Positions 54,238-64,000 of a stretch of 64,000 nt of DNA are shown one piece after another. How positions within the stretch are numbered: the stretch's first letter is position 1; every line of letters starts with the position of its first letter. Source of the stretch: Pegoplata infirma. Its lineage: Eukaryota > Arthropoda > Insecta > Diptera > Anthomyiidae. The notes under the pieces were generated by a model. It did not search any database and was not told where the DNA came from. It was given only the letters and a program-made list of their open reading frames with translations. The stretch is from positions 113,672,778 to 113,736,777 of the forward strand of contig OY992536.1 of assembly GCA_963921195.1 (NCBI GenBank), in the 5' to 3' direction. The translations under genes were made by a program, and so were the position numbers.

Positions 54238-55313
54238 TAGAGTGTCCCTTATTTTGGAAATGTTGGAAATGTTGAGACGGTACCCCCTCATTTTTATCCT
54301 TTTGACTAAAAAATAACTCAGGAAAAATTTTACGCCCCTACGACCACGCCTTCCCTACGCGACGGGGCCAAAATTTTTCCATACAAACCAAAATTTTTTT
54401 TTTTGATTTTTATTTTTTTTGTTATTAATTATAATATTACTTGGTTAGCTTATTCACGACAAAAAATTTGATTTTGGTGGGATGAGGCTTTCAGTTCTAA
54501 AAAATTTTTCGAAAAAAAAAATTTAGAGCTTTTGGGGTCCTACTTACAGTAAAAATTTTTTAAAAATTTTTTTTTTTAGTTTTGACAAGCAACCGTTTTA
54601 GTTGTAATGTTGCTTTTAATGATATATATTCATAAAAAAATATTATTCATATCTGTGACATCTTGATCGTGTATCGAAAAACATCAAAAATGCATTTTTT
54701 AACCTTTTTTAGATCACGATAAAGATGTCACAGATAGGAATAATATTTTTTTATGAAAATATATCATTAACGCCCGTAATTTCAACAAGTAGGTTACTAC
54801 GGGTGTAAAATACCTAATAGATATCTTTACCTAGGAGGTAAAATAACATTGAAAATTATATTTACCTAAGAGTTAAGTTTATGAAATTTTACTTAAACGG
54901 TAGATATCTATGCACTGTTAGGTATCTGTTTGTTGAAATTACGGTTATAAAAGCAACAATTCAACTAAAACGGTTGCTTGTCAAAACTAAAAAAAAATAT
55001 TTTTTAAAAAATTTTTACTGTAGGACCCCAAAAGCTCAAAATTTTTTTTTCGAAAATTTTTTAGAACTGAAAGCCTTATCCCACCAAAATCAAATTTTTT
55101 GTCGTGAATAAGCTAACCAAGTAATATTATAATTAATAACAAAAAAATTTAAAATCAAAAAAAAATTGTTTGCTTTGTATGGAAAAATGATTTTTAAGGC
55201 CCCGTGGTCGTAGGGGCGTAAAATTTTTCCTGCGTTATTTTTTAGTCAAAAGGAAAAAAATGAGGGGGTACCGTCTCAACATTTCCAACATTTCCAAAAT
55301 AAGGGACACTCTA
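54238..55313. mobile_element. Palindromic hAT-type element with TAGAGTGTCCC ends, in the LINE
   Basis: Flanked by the perfect 8-bp duplication ATGTATAT (54230-54237 and 55314-55321). Long arms pair for most of the length: TAGAGTGTCCCTTATTTTGG, GAGACGGTACCCCCTCATTT, TTTTACGCCCCTACGACC and CAAGCAACCGTTTTAGTTG with their inverses. It contains a 177-bp insert (54771-54947). Related interior words occur at 31915-32275. Confidence 0.85.
54771..54947. mobile_element. PIF/Harbinger-like MITE with TAA duplication
   Basis: Ends CGCCCGTAATTTCAACAA and the inverse of TAACCGTAATTTCAACAA are flanked by TAA. The other arm of the host palindrome (near 54625) gives the empty site CATTAAAAGCAAC, supporting a 3-bp duplication, which is typical of PIF/Harbinger. 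177 bp with repeated GTAGATATC- and GTTAGGTAT-like words. Confidence 0.65.
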
Positions 55314-55448
55314 ATGTATATGGATTAGGAACATGCTTGAGAGCAGGGAAATAACCGCATCTATGGGTTGCACTCGAGTCACAGTGAATGCTGTTAAAGG
55401 CTGTCCTCAGGGCGGCGTCCTATCCCCACTACTATGGTCCTTGGTGAT

Positions 55449-56632
55449 CAGTGTTGCCATATATCAAGATTTCCCTTTTTTTGCAAGTTTTTTGAGGTGC
55501 TAAAAAGATTTCAAGATTTTTTCTAAAAAAATAAGTTTTTGGAAAATAATAAAGTTTTTTCAAGTTTTTCTTAATTAGTTAAAAAATACAAAAAGCATAA
55601 TTTTTTTTGTAAATACCCGAAATATTGGTCGTAGACCAAGCTTTTAGTATACCGACCGATTCAGAATCACTATCTGATTTGACTTAGCGTGTCCGTCCTT
55701 CAGTCTATGTAAACGGTTACAATTAAATACGTCTTTATTCTATGAAAATATGAGATATTCGATTACAATTTTGTTTTTAGCTTGGTAACCTTATTAAATC
55801 CATTTTAAATCTGTAAGTTGCCAATATAGAATAATTTTTCTCTTAAATTGTTGCACTAATAAAAGATTTTACCACATATAGATCCAATCCGTCATATATT
55901 GTCGAGCATGCACCGGTGTTTGATATTTGTTTACTGTGTACAATTTTCTGAGCCTTCATAAGTTATGACTCTTTCAAGGCTCCAAAAAATTAAAAGAACA
56001 CTCGACATTTGGATTCGTGAAAGATTCATGTTTGACTCTTAATTCTGGATATGTAAAAAATTCAAAATATGTTTTTTTGAACATTCATAAAAGAGTCAGG
56101 AAAGAATACGAACATATATTTTTTAGAATCTTTTATGAGTCATATAAGGCCCCTGTAGGTTAGTTGGTATGCTAGCCTATGAAACAGGGGGTCGTGGGTT
56201 CGATTCCCACTAAACCCTTGGTCGATTTCGATACAACGAGACGACGGTCATTGTAACCAGTTCTCGGTTAGGTTTAATTAATTATTAAAAATGATTTGTA
56301 ATTAAATTGCGAAAACTAAATAAAAACTGATCGTTGGATTAAAATTATTATTATGATATTATAAGAGCGCTACGAAAAATGGATTATGTTTTCTGAACGT
56401 CTAAGAACTCTTTTATGAGTCTTTTCCAGCTCCAAATGAACGCTTGGTTGTTTTTTTTTATTATTTTTTTTACACTTGATATAAAAAATGAATTGAAAAT
56501 ACATAATAAAAATACATAATGTATTAATTTTTAATTTTTTCAATACTTTTGTAAAAAAAAGATTTTTTCACAAAAAAAAAGATTTTTTTTCAGAAATAAA
56601 AAGTTTTTTCAAAAAAATATATGGCAACACTG
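55449..56632. mobile_element. hAT-type element with CAGTGTTGCCA ends, copy 3, in the LINE
   Basis: Flanked by the perfect 8-bp duplication TTGGTGAT (55441-55448 and 56633-56640). Removing it joins LINE codons into SLVIDDLLQRLD in frame. AAGATTTTTTC and AAGTTTTTTC words lie next to both ends in the same orientation. It holds a SINE (56148-56365) and a DINE-like scrap around 55612-55725 (GAAATATTGGTCGTAGACC). Confidence 0.9.
56148..56365 (+). mobile_element. tRNA-derived SINE, copy 2
   Basis: Same family as 15397-15625: A-box region TAGGTTAGTTGGTATGC, perfect T arm GTGGG-TTCGATT-CCCAC with the B box, then the body ACAACGAGACGACGGTCATT and CAGTTCTCGGTTAGGTTTA, and an AT-rich tail. The anticodon loop reads ATGAAAC, with T at 33. 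The flanking duplication is only weakly visible. Confidence 0.85.
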
Positions 56633-57732
56633 TTGGTGATAGACGACTTGCTTCAGAGGCTAGATAATATGGGTTATCAAGCAATCGGTTATGCGGACGA
56701 TTTAGTAGTTATATGTAGTAACTGGTAAATTCGACAATATTATCTCGAATATTATGTGCAACGCTCTTCGTTTGATAATGGGCTGGTGCACTGAACAGGG
56801 TCTTTCTATTAACCCTAACAAGACTATTATAGTCCCGTTTACTAGGAGAAGAAATTTCAATTTAGGTATAATTTCCGTAGGGAATACTATTATCCAACTC
56901 TCTAAGGAGGTTAAATATTTGGGAGTTATCTTAGATACGAAACTTACTTGGAATTCACATTTAGACGGCACTATCAGAAAGGCTATTGCGGCATTATGGG
57001 CAGCGAATAGAATTGTTGGTAGGACCTGGGGATTGAGCCCCAAAATGGTCATGTGGATCTACAAGATGATTGTAAGACCGATCATGACGTACGCTGCCAT
57101 AGTCTGGTGGCCGAAGACTATACAGAGGGAAGCCACCGTAAGACTAGGCAAGGTACAGCGTCTGGCTTGTACTCTGATCACGGGTGCTATGAAAACCTGC
57201 CCAACTTTGGCCCAAGAAGCCATTTTGGGTCTCATACCTCTCGACATCTTTATTAGATCTACGGCAACTATGGCTGCGCGTAGAATGAATATCGATTACT
57301 CTGACCCTCGCAACTTGAGCGGCCACTCCAATATTCTTTCTTCAATAGGAATTAGGGAAAACCTAGATATGCCGACGGATAGAATAAACACTGTGCTTCG
57401 CTTTGGAAGGAAATTTGAGATCGTGATACCGAGTAGACCAGAGTGGGATGAAGGTGGTCCATATGTGGATACTAGAAGCCTAAACTGGTATACTGACGGA
57501 TCCAAAATGTCCTCTGGAGTTGGCCCTGGTGTCTACGGTCCAAACACGCGGATCTCCGAACCAATGGGTAGGTGGCCTACAGTTTTTCAGCCTGAAATTC
57601 AGGCTATTGCAATATGCGCTAGAGTTAATATTGCAAAGGGTATGAAGGGTACTCATATTTCAATCTTCTCTGATAGCCAGGCAGCACTTCAAGCGCTGTC
57701 TTCTTGGGAATTTAAATCCAAATTGACACTGG

Positions 57733-58822
57733 CATGGACGTATACAGGGGGTGGGCACAGGGGGCACGTGCCCCCCCCCCCTTTTCGATTTGAAAATTTT
57801 TAAAATTGAATTAAAAATTTTAAAAAACTGAAAAATAAAAAAGTCATTTCTATCGAAATATTAGTAAAATATGTTTAAAGACACTTAATATCGGTTTTAT
57901 CTAATAAAAATTATGTGACAGGTCATGAAAATAAATTTCTATAAAAAATGTTCAAACTATAATATTCTAATACACTTTTTCATTATTAAAATATGAGATA
58001 TTTTTTCTATAGGAAATTCTCAGATTCTGAAAAGTTTTTTCTATAGAAATATTTTCCATTTATTTACAAACTCATTTTTAATAAACACAAAACAAATGAA
58101 TGAGTGTCAATGAAAAAACAAATAAATTTGAATAGAAACATTTTTAGATTTTAATGAATTTTTTCATATGGCACTCACCTATAATTCTTACGTGAAGCAA
58201 TAAAAAGATTTTTTTTAACTTAAAACTTGAATGTTTTGAAAATGGAACGCGCTAACTTACGAATACGTAGCAGTAGGTCCACAAAAAGGAGCGTTCGATA
58301 TATCGAACGCGAATATCGGAAAAAAATCAATACGCTCAAAAGTTTGGTAAGAAGATTTGGAATAAGGAGGTTAAACTCTATTTAGTTCATATATTTTGAT
58401 TTTGGAAAACAATTTTCTAATTTTTTTAAAATTCAATGGATTTTTGCAAAAAGTACTTAATTTTTATATTTATCACAAATACCAATTCCAATGTAACATT
58501 TCTGATGGTGACACTTTTATGTTACATATTGTTTCCAAGAAGCGTTTCTTAAAAATCTCTGAATCTGAGATTTGTCAGACATTATTTCCATCAAAAATTT
58601 TGTTTTTCAAATGAAAATTCGTAGATTCAAAAATTTTTCATGTAAAAAACTTTGAGATTTCTAGAAATTTTTTATAAAAAAATCTGTATTAAAAGACATT
58701 TTTGTTTTATTATACTAAAGATAAAATCGCGAGGGGGGGGGACTAGTTAAAAATAACTAGTTAAAAATAAAAATTCTTGGAGTTGTGCCCCCCCCGTTTT
58801 CAAAATCCTGGATACGTCGCTG
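57733..58822. mobile_element. hAT-type element with CATGGACGTATACAGG ends, in LINE RNase H
   Basis: Flanked by the perfect 8-bp duplication GACACTGG (57725-57732 and 58823-58830). Removing it restores SKLTLECFDTLQEL in frame. G/C tracts (GGGGGCACGTGCCCCC-like) lie inside the left end and a C tract inside the right. Same family as 51104 and 4650. Confidence 0.9.
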
Positions 58823-59245
58823 GACACTGGAATGTTTTGATACCCTTCAAGAGCTGGCCGGGAAAACAAAATTACTCTATTTTGGATCCCTGCCCAGGCA
58901 GAAAAATGCAATCGGAATAACGTCAGAATAGAGTTGGCGGAGGGCATTCCAACACCAAAGTGAGGTCCTATTTACAAAATTTATGGTGTTACTATAACAT
59001 TGAAAAGATAACGCCAAAAAACAATCGCCTGACTTTTGTTTCCGACGTCGGCACAACACCAAAAAATCAAATTTACTGGATTAAAATTACATTGTAATAA
59101 TAAGTTCATGACCTTAGGATGGTATTCAAAGACAACACTGAATAACGTTATTTCGACATATTTTTGGCGCTATTTTGGGGTGTTTTATGTTAGAAATACA
59201 GTATATAAAAATAATTTTAAATAAATAGTAGTATAAATTTTTCAA

Positions 59246-59587
59246 AACCCAATAAGCAATTTTAAAATTCAAGTGCAAATCAAGTAAATATCAAGTATAA
59301 ATCAAGCCCAAAATTCAAGCCCATGCTTTATGTATACTTGAATTACACTTGAATTCAATAGCATACTCCAGCAAAACGGACACTGGAATTCAAGCCCTGT
59401 TTTTACATCCTTATCACTGATTTTACAGTGCAAAAACAGGGCTTGAATTCAAGTATCCGTTTTGCTGGAGAATGCTATTGAATTCAAGTGTTATTCAAGT
59501 ATAATTCAAGCATAGACTGGAAATTAGGGTTTGATTTACACTTGAATTATACTTGAATTTCAAGAATTTTTTAAGTGGCTTATTGGG
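59246..59587. mobile_element. Palindromic MITE built of TTCAAG words
   Basis: Ends CCCAATAAGCAATTTTAAAA and the inverse of CCCAATAAGCCACTTAAAAA. The centre pairs TAGCATACTCCAGCAAAACG with its mirror and AGCCCTGTTTTTAC with GCAAAAACAGGGCT. About twenty TTCAAG or CTTGAA words are spread along both arms. 342 bp, non-coding. Confidence 0.75.
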
Positions 59588-59744
59588 AATTAATTTTTTT
59601 ATAATTTTTTAATTTCCGGGTTATCATTATTTAAACAACTTTGAACTTCTTGTAGCATAAAAATGTTGCATAAAATGTTGCAACACAAAAAATCATGTAA
59701 AAACATGGTATTTTTCAGAGGTTGGTTAAGTTCTTCAAGGGGAA

Positions 59745-59985
59745 ACTTTTTTCCCCTGGTCTGATTTTGCTGATTTACGAACTTAACCTGCCTAGAAACA
59801 TAAGACATATTCGTGCCAAATTTTGGTAGTCTAGCTCTTTTATTTGTGACTGCATCGTGTTAACTACAGACGGACAGACAGACGGAAGGACATTGCTAGA
59901 ATGTCTTAGAATCGATCAATGATCATAAATATATATACTGTATGGGGTCCTAGACCGATATTTTGATGCGTTACCCTTCATACCG
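59745..59985 (-). mobile_element. DINE-like fragment
   Basis: ACAGACGGACAGACAGACGG, then GACATTGCTAGAATGTCTTAG, AATCGATCAATGATCATAAA and GGGGTCCTAGACCGATATTT follow the reverse DINE order; the terminal hairpin is missing. Confidence 0.65.
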
Positions 59986-60117
59986 TAGCCGACAAAGAAT
60001 AAGGGGGTTCACACTTAAGAATGCGATATTTTTTATTTAATATTTCGATTTCTACCAAAATTTAATATAAAAATTGTCAGAAACAAAAAAATTGCAGATT
60101 TTTAAACAAACTCAAAT

Positions 60118-60395
60118 ACAGATTGGGATCAGTTTTTCAGTTTGTAGAGAATTAAACGTAAGCTTCTTAAATTTTTTTATTATATTTTTTGTCAAAAAAA
60201 AAAATAGATTTTTTTGATTTTTTGCTTTTTTTTGGTGTTTTTTTTGGTGTTTTCTTTTGGCAAAATTTTTTTGAGAAGATTTTTTTTCATCTGCCACCAA
60301 GTGAAAAAAATAAAAAGTCGAAAGAGAAAGTCCATTTTGATTTTTTTATACAAAAAGTCAATTAATCGACTTTTCGACTATATACCCTTATTCAC
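60118..60395. mobile_element. Fragment of the TCGACTTTT hAT family
   Basis: GTCAATTAATCGACTTTTCG then ACTATATACCCTTA matches the right end at 9920-9954, preceded by AAAAAGTCGAAAGAGAAAGTC. The left end is diverged. Confidence 0.55.
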
Positions 60396-61275
60396 CTTGC
60401 ACATTTCATAATAAAAAAAAAAAAATGCAGTGGCATTTTTACACAAAAAAATATTTTCTATTGATAAAAAAGGTATAAAGAAATAATTAAATAAATTAAA
60501 ATCAGAAATTTTGTAAAAGTTTACCATAGTAAACCTTTTCGGATTATAATCTTAAACTCTTATGTAACGTTCGTTCTTTTAAAATCTAATGTTGTAATGG
60601 TATTGAATTTTTTGTTTTCAAGGTATTGAATTTTTAAAGTCGTATTTTTGTATTTCCAATGTTATAATGGTATTGTATTTTTAGAAGAGTCGTAATTTCT
60701 GCCTGGGTAGTCATAGAGGTTTTGAGGGTAATGAGATAGCGGATGAGCTTTCTAGAAATGCCTCCGCTACTTCTATGATCGGACCCGAACCCTATTGTGG
60801 GGTAAACTGGTCCACCTTCTCGATTAAGGGTTTGGAAAGAACCGACTTCTTAAACTTGTGGGAAAATTCAGGAGGTCTACGACAATCGAAAGCACTAATC
60901 GTGCCACTATCATATGGAAGTATACTTAATCACACAAAATATGACATTAGGATACTGACAGGTTTTCTCACCGGGCATTATAAGGTAAATTATCACTTGC
61001 ATAATTTAAACCTTTGTGCATCGTCTTTGTGTCGACTTTGTCTTGAGGAAGTGTAAACAACGCAACACATATTATGTGAGTGCGTCGCAATATGTAGGAT
61101 CAGAAGACGGTTCTTAGACAAAGAATTGCTTAATTCTGCGGATATAAATCTAGCTTCTCCATCCTCTGTAATAATGTTCATTAGGAACATTGAACAGAGT
61201 TTGAATTAGATTAATGGATCTTGGCACAAAAGACCCATAAGGGTCGCAGTGCCGGCCGTTAGGGCCAGATCACCC

Positions 61276-61861
61276 CTTGAATAATAATAAATAATGCAAT
61301 TTTATCATTATTCATATTATTTTTTATATGTATAGTGGACGGGCCGAAAAATATGGTATTTCCTAATCCCCTTCGTTGTTAAACAAAAGTAGAAAAAAAA
61401 CCCGTGTAAATATCGATTGGATATACGATCCAATCGATATTATATCCTAGATCTGTCCCCAATTTCGAGGTCTGATCAGATACAATAACGGATCAGATCT
61501 TTTTGATCTCGAAATTGGGGACAAATCTCGGAACCCACGTAGTCAACACGTAGCATCTAGTTGTTTTGGTTTTGACTTCATCGTGCTTTTTAAAAACAGA
61601 CGGACGTACATCGATAGACTGTCTTTGAATTGATCATGGAAATAAAGAACTTTGTAAACCTCAGATTTCTAAAATGAAAGTAAGGGTTTCCCTGAAAAAA
61701 CCCTCAGCATCTAAGGATTTCTACTCCTAACTTTTATACTGGAGATTAGATTAATTGTAATACACCAAACAAGAAAAAAAAACAAACAAGACGACTATAA
61801 TAAAAAAAATGAAATTTTCTTTCTTTTTAAACAAAAAAATTTCAAAATCTCAACGTACTGA
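61276..61861. other. Gap with a hairpin (61450-61532) and a DINE scrap
   Basis: AGATCTGTCCCCAATTTCGAGG and CTCGAAATTGGGGACAAATCT form a 20-base stem, and TCTGATCAGAT..GATCAGATC pairs inside it. ACAGACGGACGTACATCGATA near 61597 is a DINE-core relic. No gene recognised. Confidence 0.4.
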
Positions 61862-61943
61862 CACAGTCTAAAACAGACCCGACATCAGTGACAAGAGTCA
61901 AAAAAGTAACCATATGGTTATTTTTTTTTAAATAATTCTACTA

Positions 61944-62498
61944 CAGTTGAACCTCGATTATCCGGGTTGCACGGGACCGGAGTTAGCACGGATAATCGAA
62001 AAGCACGGTTGAAATAGGTTATATATTTTTCTACATTTGTATATGTTCGTGAATATATTGCACGGATAATAGAGGTAAAAGCACGGTTAATAGAGGTAAA
62101 AACAATAACAAAAAATACAATATGCACGTGCATGTATAAATTGCACGGATAGAAGGGGTAAAGCACGGTTTATAGAGGTAAAAAACAAACACATAGCATG
62201 CCGGTTAATAGAGGCAGCCACACAGGAAAATTTTTTAGAACAAATTCCTGGTTCAATAGATTCTTGAATACATTCTACGGTAATCACAACAAAATTTTCT
62301 ATGTAAAATTATTTTTCAAAAAAACTACTTGCTCTAAAAAACGATTGCTTTCGGGACAATTTCAAACAAAAATCATTGATTCTGGAATGTTAAGTAGAAC
62401 CGGTTGCAGGGTAGTTTGATGCATTCTGGAACCGATTATTTGGAACAGAAAATTTTGCTGGGCAGTTAATAGAGGGCCGGATAATCGAGATTCAACTG
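61944..62498. mobile_element. pogo/Tigger-like MITE, copy 2, split by another MITE
   Basis: Ends CAGTTGAACCTCGATTATCC and its inverse, flanked by TA on the left and TG on the right (one mutated). Matches 3518-3827 closely outside the insert at 62220-62462. Confidence 0.75.
62220..62462. mobile_element. MITE with CCCAGCAAAATTTTCTGTTCC-like end
   Basis: The left end ACACAGGAAAATTTTTTAGAAC and the inverse of the right end, CCCAGCAAAATTTTCTGTTC, are related. The interior has GATTCTTGAATAC and GTTTGATGCATTCTGGAACC. The uninterrupted pogo copy at 3780-3800 gives the empty site (GGCAGCCGGTTAATAG). Related by its ends to 858-1575. Confidence 0.6.
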
Positions 62499-62759
62499 TG
62501 GTTAGGTTAGAAAGAGAAAGCTTATATAACGCACCATAAAAAAATAGATGCCAGATTGGTTTTTATTGTTTCACCCACTCCTAAGTGAATTTTTTCACTT
62601 AAAACAAATTAAATTTTATTTAAAAAACTCTCCACTGATTTTTCTTTTAAAATAAAACTAGCAAAAACCCGCTCTGTTTTCTCCTACAATCGCTTAGTTT
62701 TTCTCCATTTTTTGTTATAAAACTCTACTGTCGAGTCTGTGTATAGTCTGCGGTACTGA

Positions 62760-63004
62760 TTTTAGTTCGGAAATAAATGGTAACCCCAATGTATGGTATC
62801 ATAATAACATTTTCACTCGGACTCACACGTTTGTGTGATAAATATTTCTAACGGTCATTGGCCAATTAATTGTGTTTTCTGTTCTGTTGGAAATGTTTGT
62901 TGACACATTAAAAGAATTGAAAGTGAAAATCTATAAATATGGTTAAAAGGCTGCAATACTCAGTGTTCCAATCTTTTTGTTCAAAACATTTGCATATGTA
63001 TCTA
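62760..63004. other. Gap without recognised feature
   Basis: AT-rich sequence; no gene, inverted repeat or array was recognised. Confidence 0.3.
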
Positions 63005-63460
63005 CCCAGTTAGAAATGGCCAACCATACAAAAAAGGGTTGTCTCGGAACTTCATTGGTTATTATAGCAACAGTTCTCAAACAGTGGGTGGCGACATCCA
63101 AAGCGGTTGCGAAAAGTTATCAAAATATATAATATCCGGCTACTTTTGGATCTGCGCCAGAAGATTTGTTATACGTTGGCCAAAAAAGCTCACGACCTTT
63201 TCCTTTCATATTTCCATATTATTTTACTCACGTGAGTGTGAATGGAAAACAAATTGCTTGAGTAAGTGTGCGTGACTAAGATTTTTTGCGTTAGTGATTG
63301 TGCGTTGTTGAATTTTATTGCGTGAGTTTGCGAGATTTTTTCTTCAATTGTCTGGAAAAACACAAAAAAAGTTTGAAAAATGTAGCTGAACTTAAAACTT
63401 TGCTAAAAATTGTAAAATTTAGCTAAATTGTTGGACGACGTTTGTAATTTTTTGCCTGGG
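63005..63460. mobile_element. CCCAG-ended TA element
   Basis: Ends CCCAGTTAGAAATGG and the inverse of CCCAGGCAAAAAATTAC are flanked by TA. 456 bp. It includes TGAGTGTGAATGG, GTGTGCGTGACTAAG and GTTAGTGATTGTGCG words resembling the ACTCACG words of the palindrome at 28221-31695. The ends resemble 58893-60707. Confidence 0.55.
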
Positions 63461-63963
63461 TACATATGTAAATACTACTGACCCAGTTAATATGACTGTT
63501 GCATTGTCTGACAGGTCTGATATGACTATGAAATGAAAACCTACAAGTGCATCGACTGACAACAATTTTGCCACTTACCACAAGTTCCGCAATATATTAT
63601 GAATTTGCATTTGATGGAAATTTGAGATTTTCAAGGAATTGTATTAAGATTAAAACAAGTGTATTAGGGTGGTCCTAATTTTGCAAATTTTAGATTTTCG
63701 CTGCTTCCACACCCTGGATTTGTTAAAAAACATAAAATAAGTAAATGGTAAAGTTTTGATCCAAATTTTTTAACGCGCAAAAATCGGTCAATTTTGAGTT
63801 TTGTTTAAAAATATTTTCTCAAAGGTAAGCAGATAAAAAATTAATTTTTTTTGTAATATCGGTAACCCATATATATTTGATACCAAAAATATGTAATTCT
63901 TGAATTTGACTTGACTCATTTTTCAAATATTTCTTAAACAAAATTGCTATAAATTGAAATATT
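63461..63963. other. Gap with short repeated phrases
   Basis: CAGTTAATATGACTGTTGCATTG and CTGATATGACTATGAAAT share a TATGACT word. GTATTAGGGTGGTCCTAATT at 63661 looks like an element start, but no mirrored end lies in the window. No gene recognised. Confidence 0.3.
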
Positions 63964-64000
63964 CCCAGCAAAAACTTGGTAATGGATACTCCTTCCCGCC
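63964..64000. mobile_element. CCCAGCAAAAA-ended MITE, cut by the window edge
   Basis: Begins CCCAGCAAAAACTTGGTAAT and matches the end of 25504-25732; only 37 bases are present. Confidence 0.65.

Larger units (their letters stand above)
58893..60707. mobile_element. CCCAGGCAGAAA-ended element in LINE RNase H
   Basis: Ends CCCAGGCAGAAA and TTTCTGCCTGGG lie between TG on the left and TA on the right. Removing the element with one dinucleotide restores the conserved RNase H phrase WIPGHRG in frame. The interior includes a palindromic MITE (59246-59587), a DINE fragment and a TCGACTTTT hAT fragment. A shorter element with similar ends lies at 63005-63460. Confidence 0.7.
51041..61275 (+). pseudogene. 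LINE ORF2 (RT plus RNase H), cut into six pieces by insertions
   Basis: Removing five insertions leaves about 3 kb of colinear LINE. Domains in order: the linker before RT (DIGSIGDLEVAAGQLD, 53244 on); RT with SYRPISLTCFLLKTMERLLD (53940 on) and catalytic motif A FLDIEGAFDN (54150-54180); CPQGGVLSPLLWSL (55400-55440); the catalytic YADD box as GYADDLVVI (56685-56712); the thumb (KYLGVILDTKLTW, 56920); the RNase H triad in WYTDGSK (57486), FQPEIQAI (57590) and IFSDSQAAL (57665); WIP-GHRG (58883 and 60710) and EGNEIADELS; the C-terminal knuckle LCRLCLEEV (61030); and a tail with AGACCCATAAGGGTCGCAG and ending TAATAATAAATAAT. The longest intact frame is 56754-57732. The RNase H and TAA tail fit the I/R1/LOA group. 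Frameshifts make it inactive. Confidence 0.9.
61862..62752. mobile_element. hAT-type MITE with CACAGTCTA ends, copy 2, holding a pogo-like MITE
   Basis: Same family as 41650-41950. Ends are CACAGTCTAAAACAGAC and the inverse of CGCAGACTATACACAGAC, flanked by GTACTGA (61855-61861 and 62753-62759). Copy 1 reads TTCTACGAATTAGGTTAGAA across the point where the pogo-like element sits here. Confidence 0.75.

Noticed and set aside
56702..57505. Minus-strand frames opposite the long LINE frame
   Set aside because: They are antisense shadows of the RT/RNase H frame, which has the conserved motifs.

Overview
This window is nuclear DNA of an insect, most likely a higher fly. It is very AT-rich. It holds one recognisable host coding exon with normal splice sites, several decayed RNase H-bearing LINEs, DINE-1/INE-1-like elements with a GTCY microsatellite core, and a tRNA-derived SINE. 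Nothing here is bacterial: there are no operons, ribosome-binding sites, rRNA or CRISPR arrays.

The only confident host gene is the first coding exon (39592-39979, + strand) of a monocarboxylate-transporter-like (SLC16/MCT) gene. It has a splice acceptor just upstream and a GTAAGT donor in phase 1. No further exon was recognised downstream, so the following intron may exceed 24 kb.

Nearly everything else is transposable-element sequence, often nested. From left to right: a broken LINE (0.8-3.5 kb) hit by three elements; a run of small inverted-repeat elements (3.5-13 kb); a four-level nest (15.3-25.1 kb) in which repeat family A holds a SINE and three hAT-type insertions, one of which contains a CATATATG-rich element that itself contains a 2.1-kb palindromic element; a LINE 3' fragment (26.5-27.2 kb); a second large palindrome split by a hAT (28.2-31.7 kb); a DINE-like element split by a second 2.1-kb palindrome, itself split by a second family-A copy (32.4-36.9 kb); a hAT with GGTTAACCGG repeats (37.4-38.2 kb); the host exon; an intron-like region with small elements and a minus-strand LINE (40-46 kb); palindrome relics and a hAT full of CAGAATCTGAG repeats (46.4-48.3 kb); DINE-like elements (49.5-50.6 kb); a plus-strand LINE cut into pieces by four hATs and one further element (51-61.3 kb); and a triple nest (61.9-62.8 kb).

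Many boundaries are set by target-site duplications that can be read directly. At least a dozen insertions carry 8-bp duplications, typical of hAT. A second large group has TA duplications and CACTCAAAA-, CACTGAAAA- or CACAGAAAA-like ends. In several cases a second copy in the window, or the LINE reading frame, shows the empty site. No novel enzymatic or defence system was found. The most interesting observations are repeated hAT use of one motif inside family A, direct-orientation subterminal words in the hAT elements, large palindromes able to form long hairpin RNA, and a nesting order that dates the families relative to each other.
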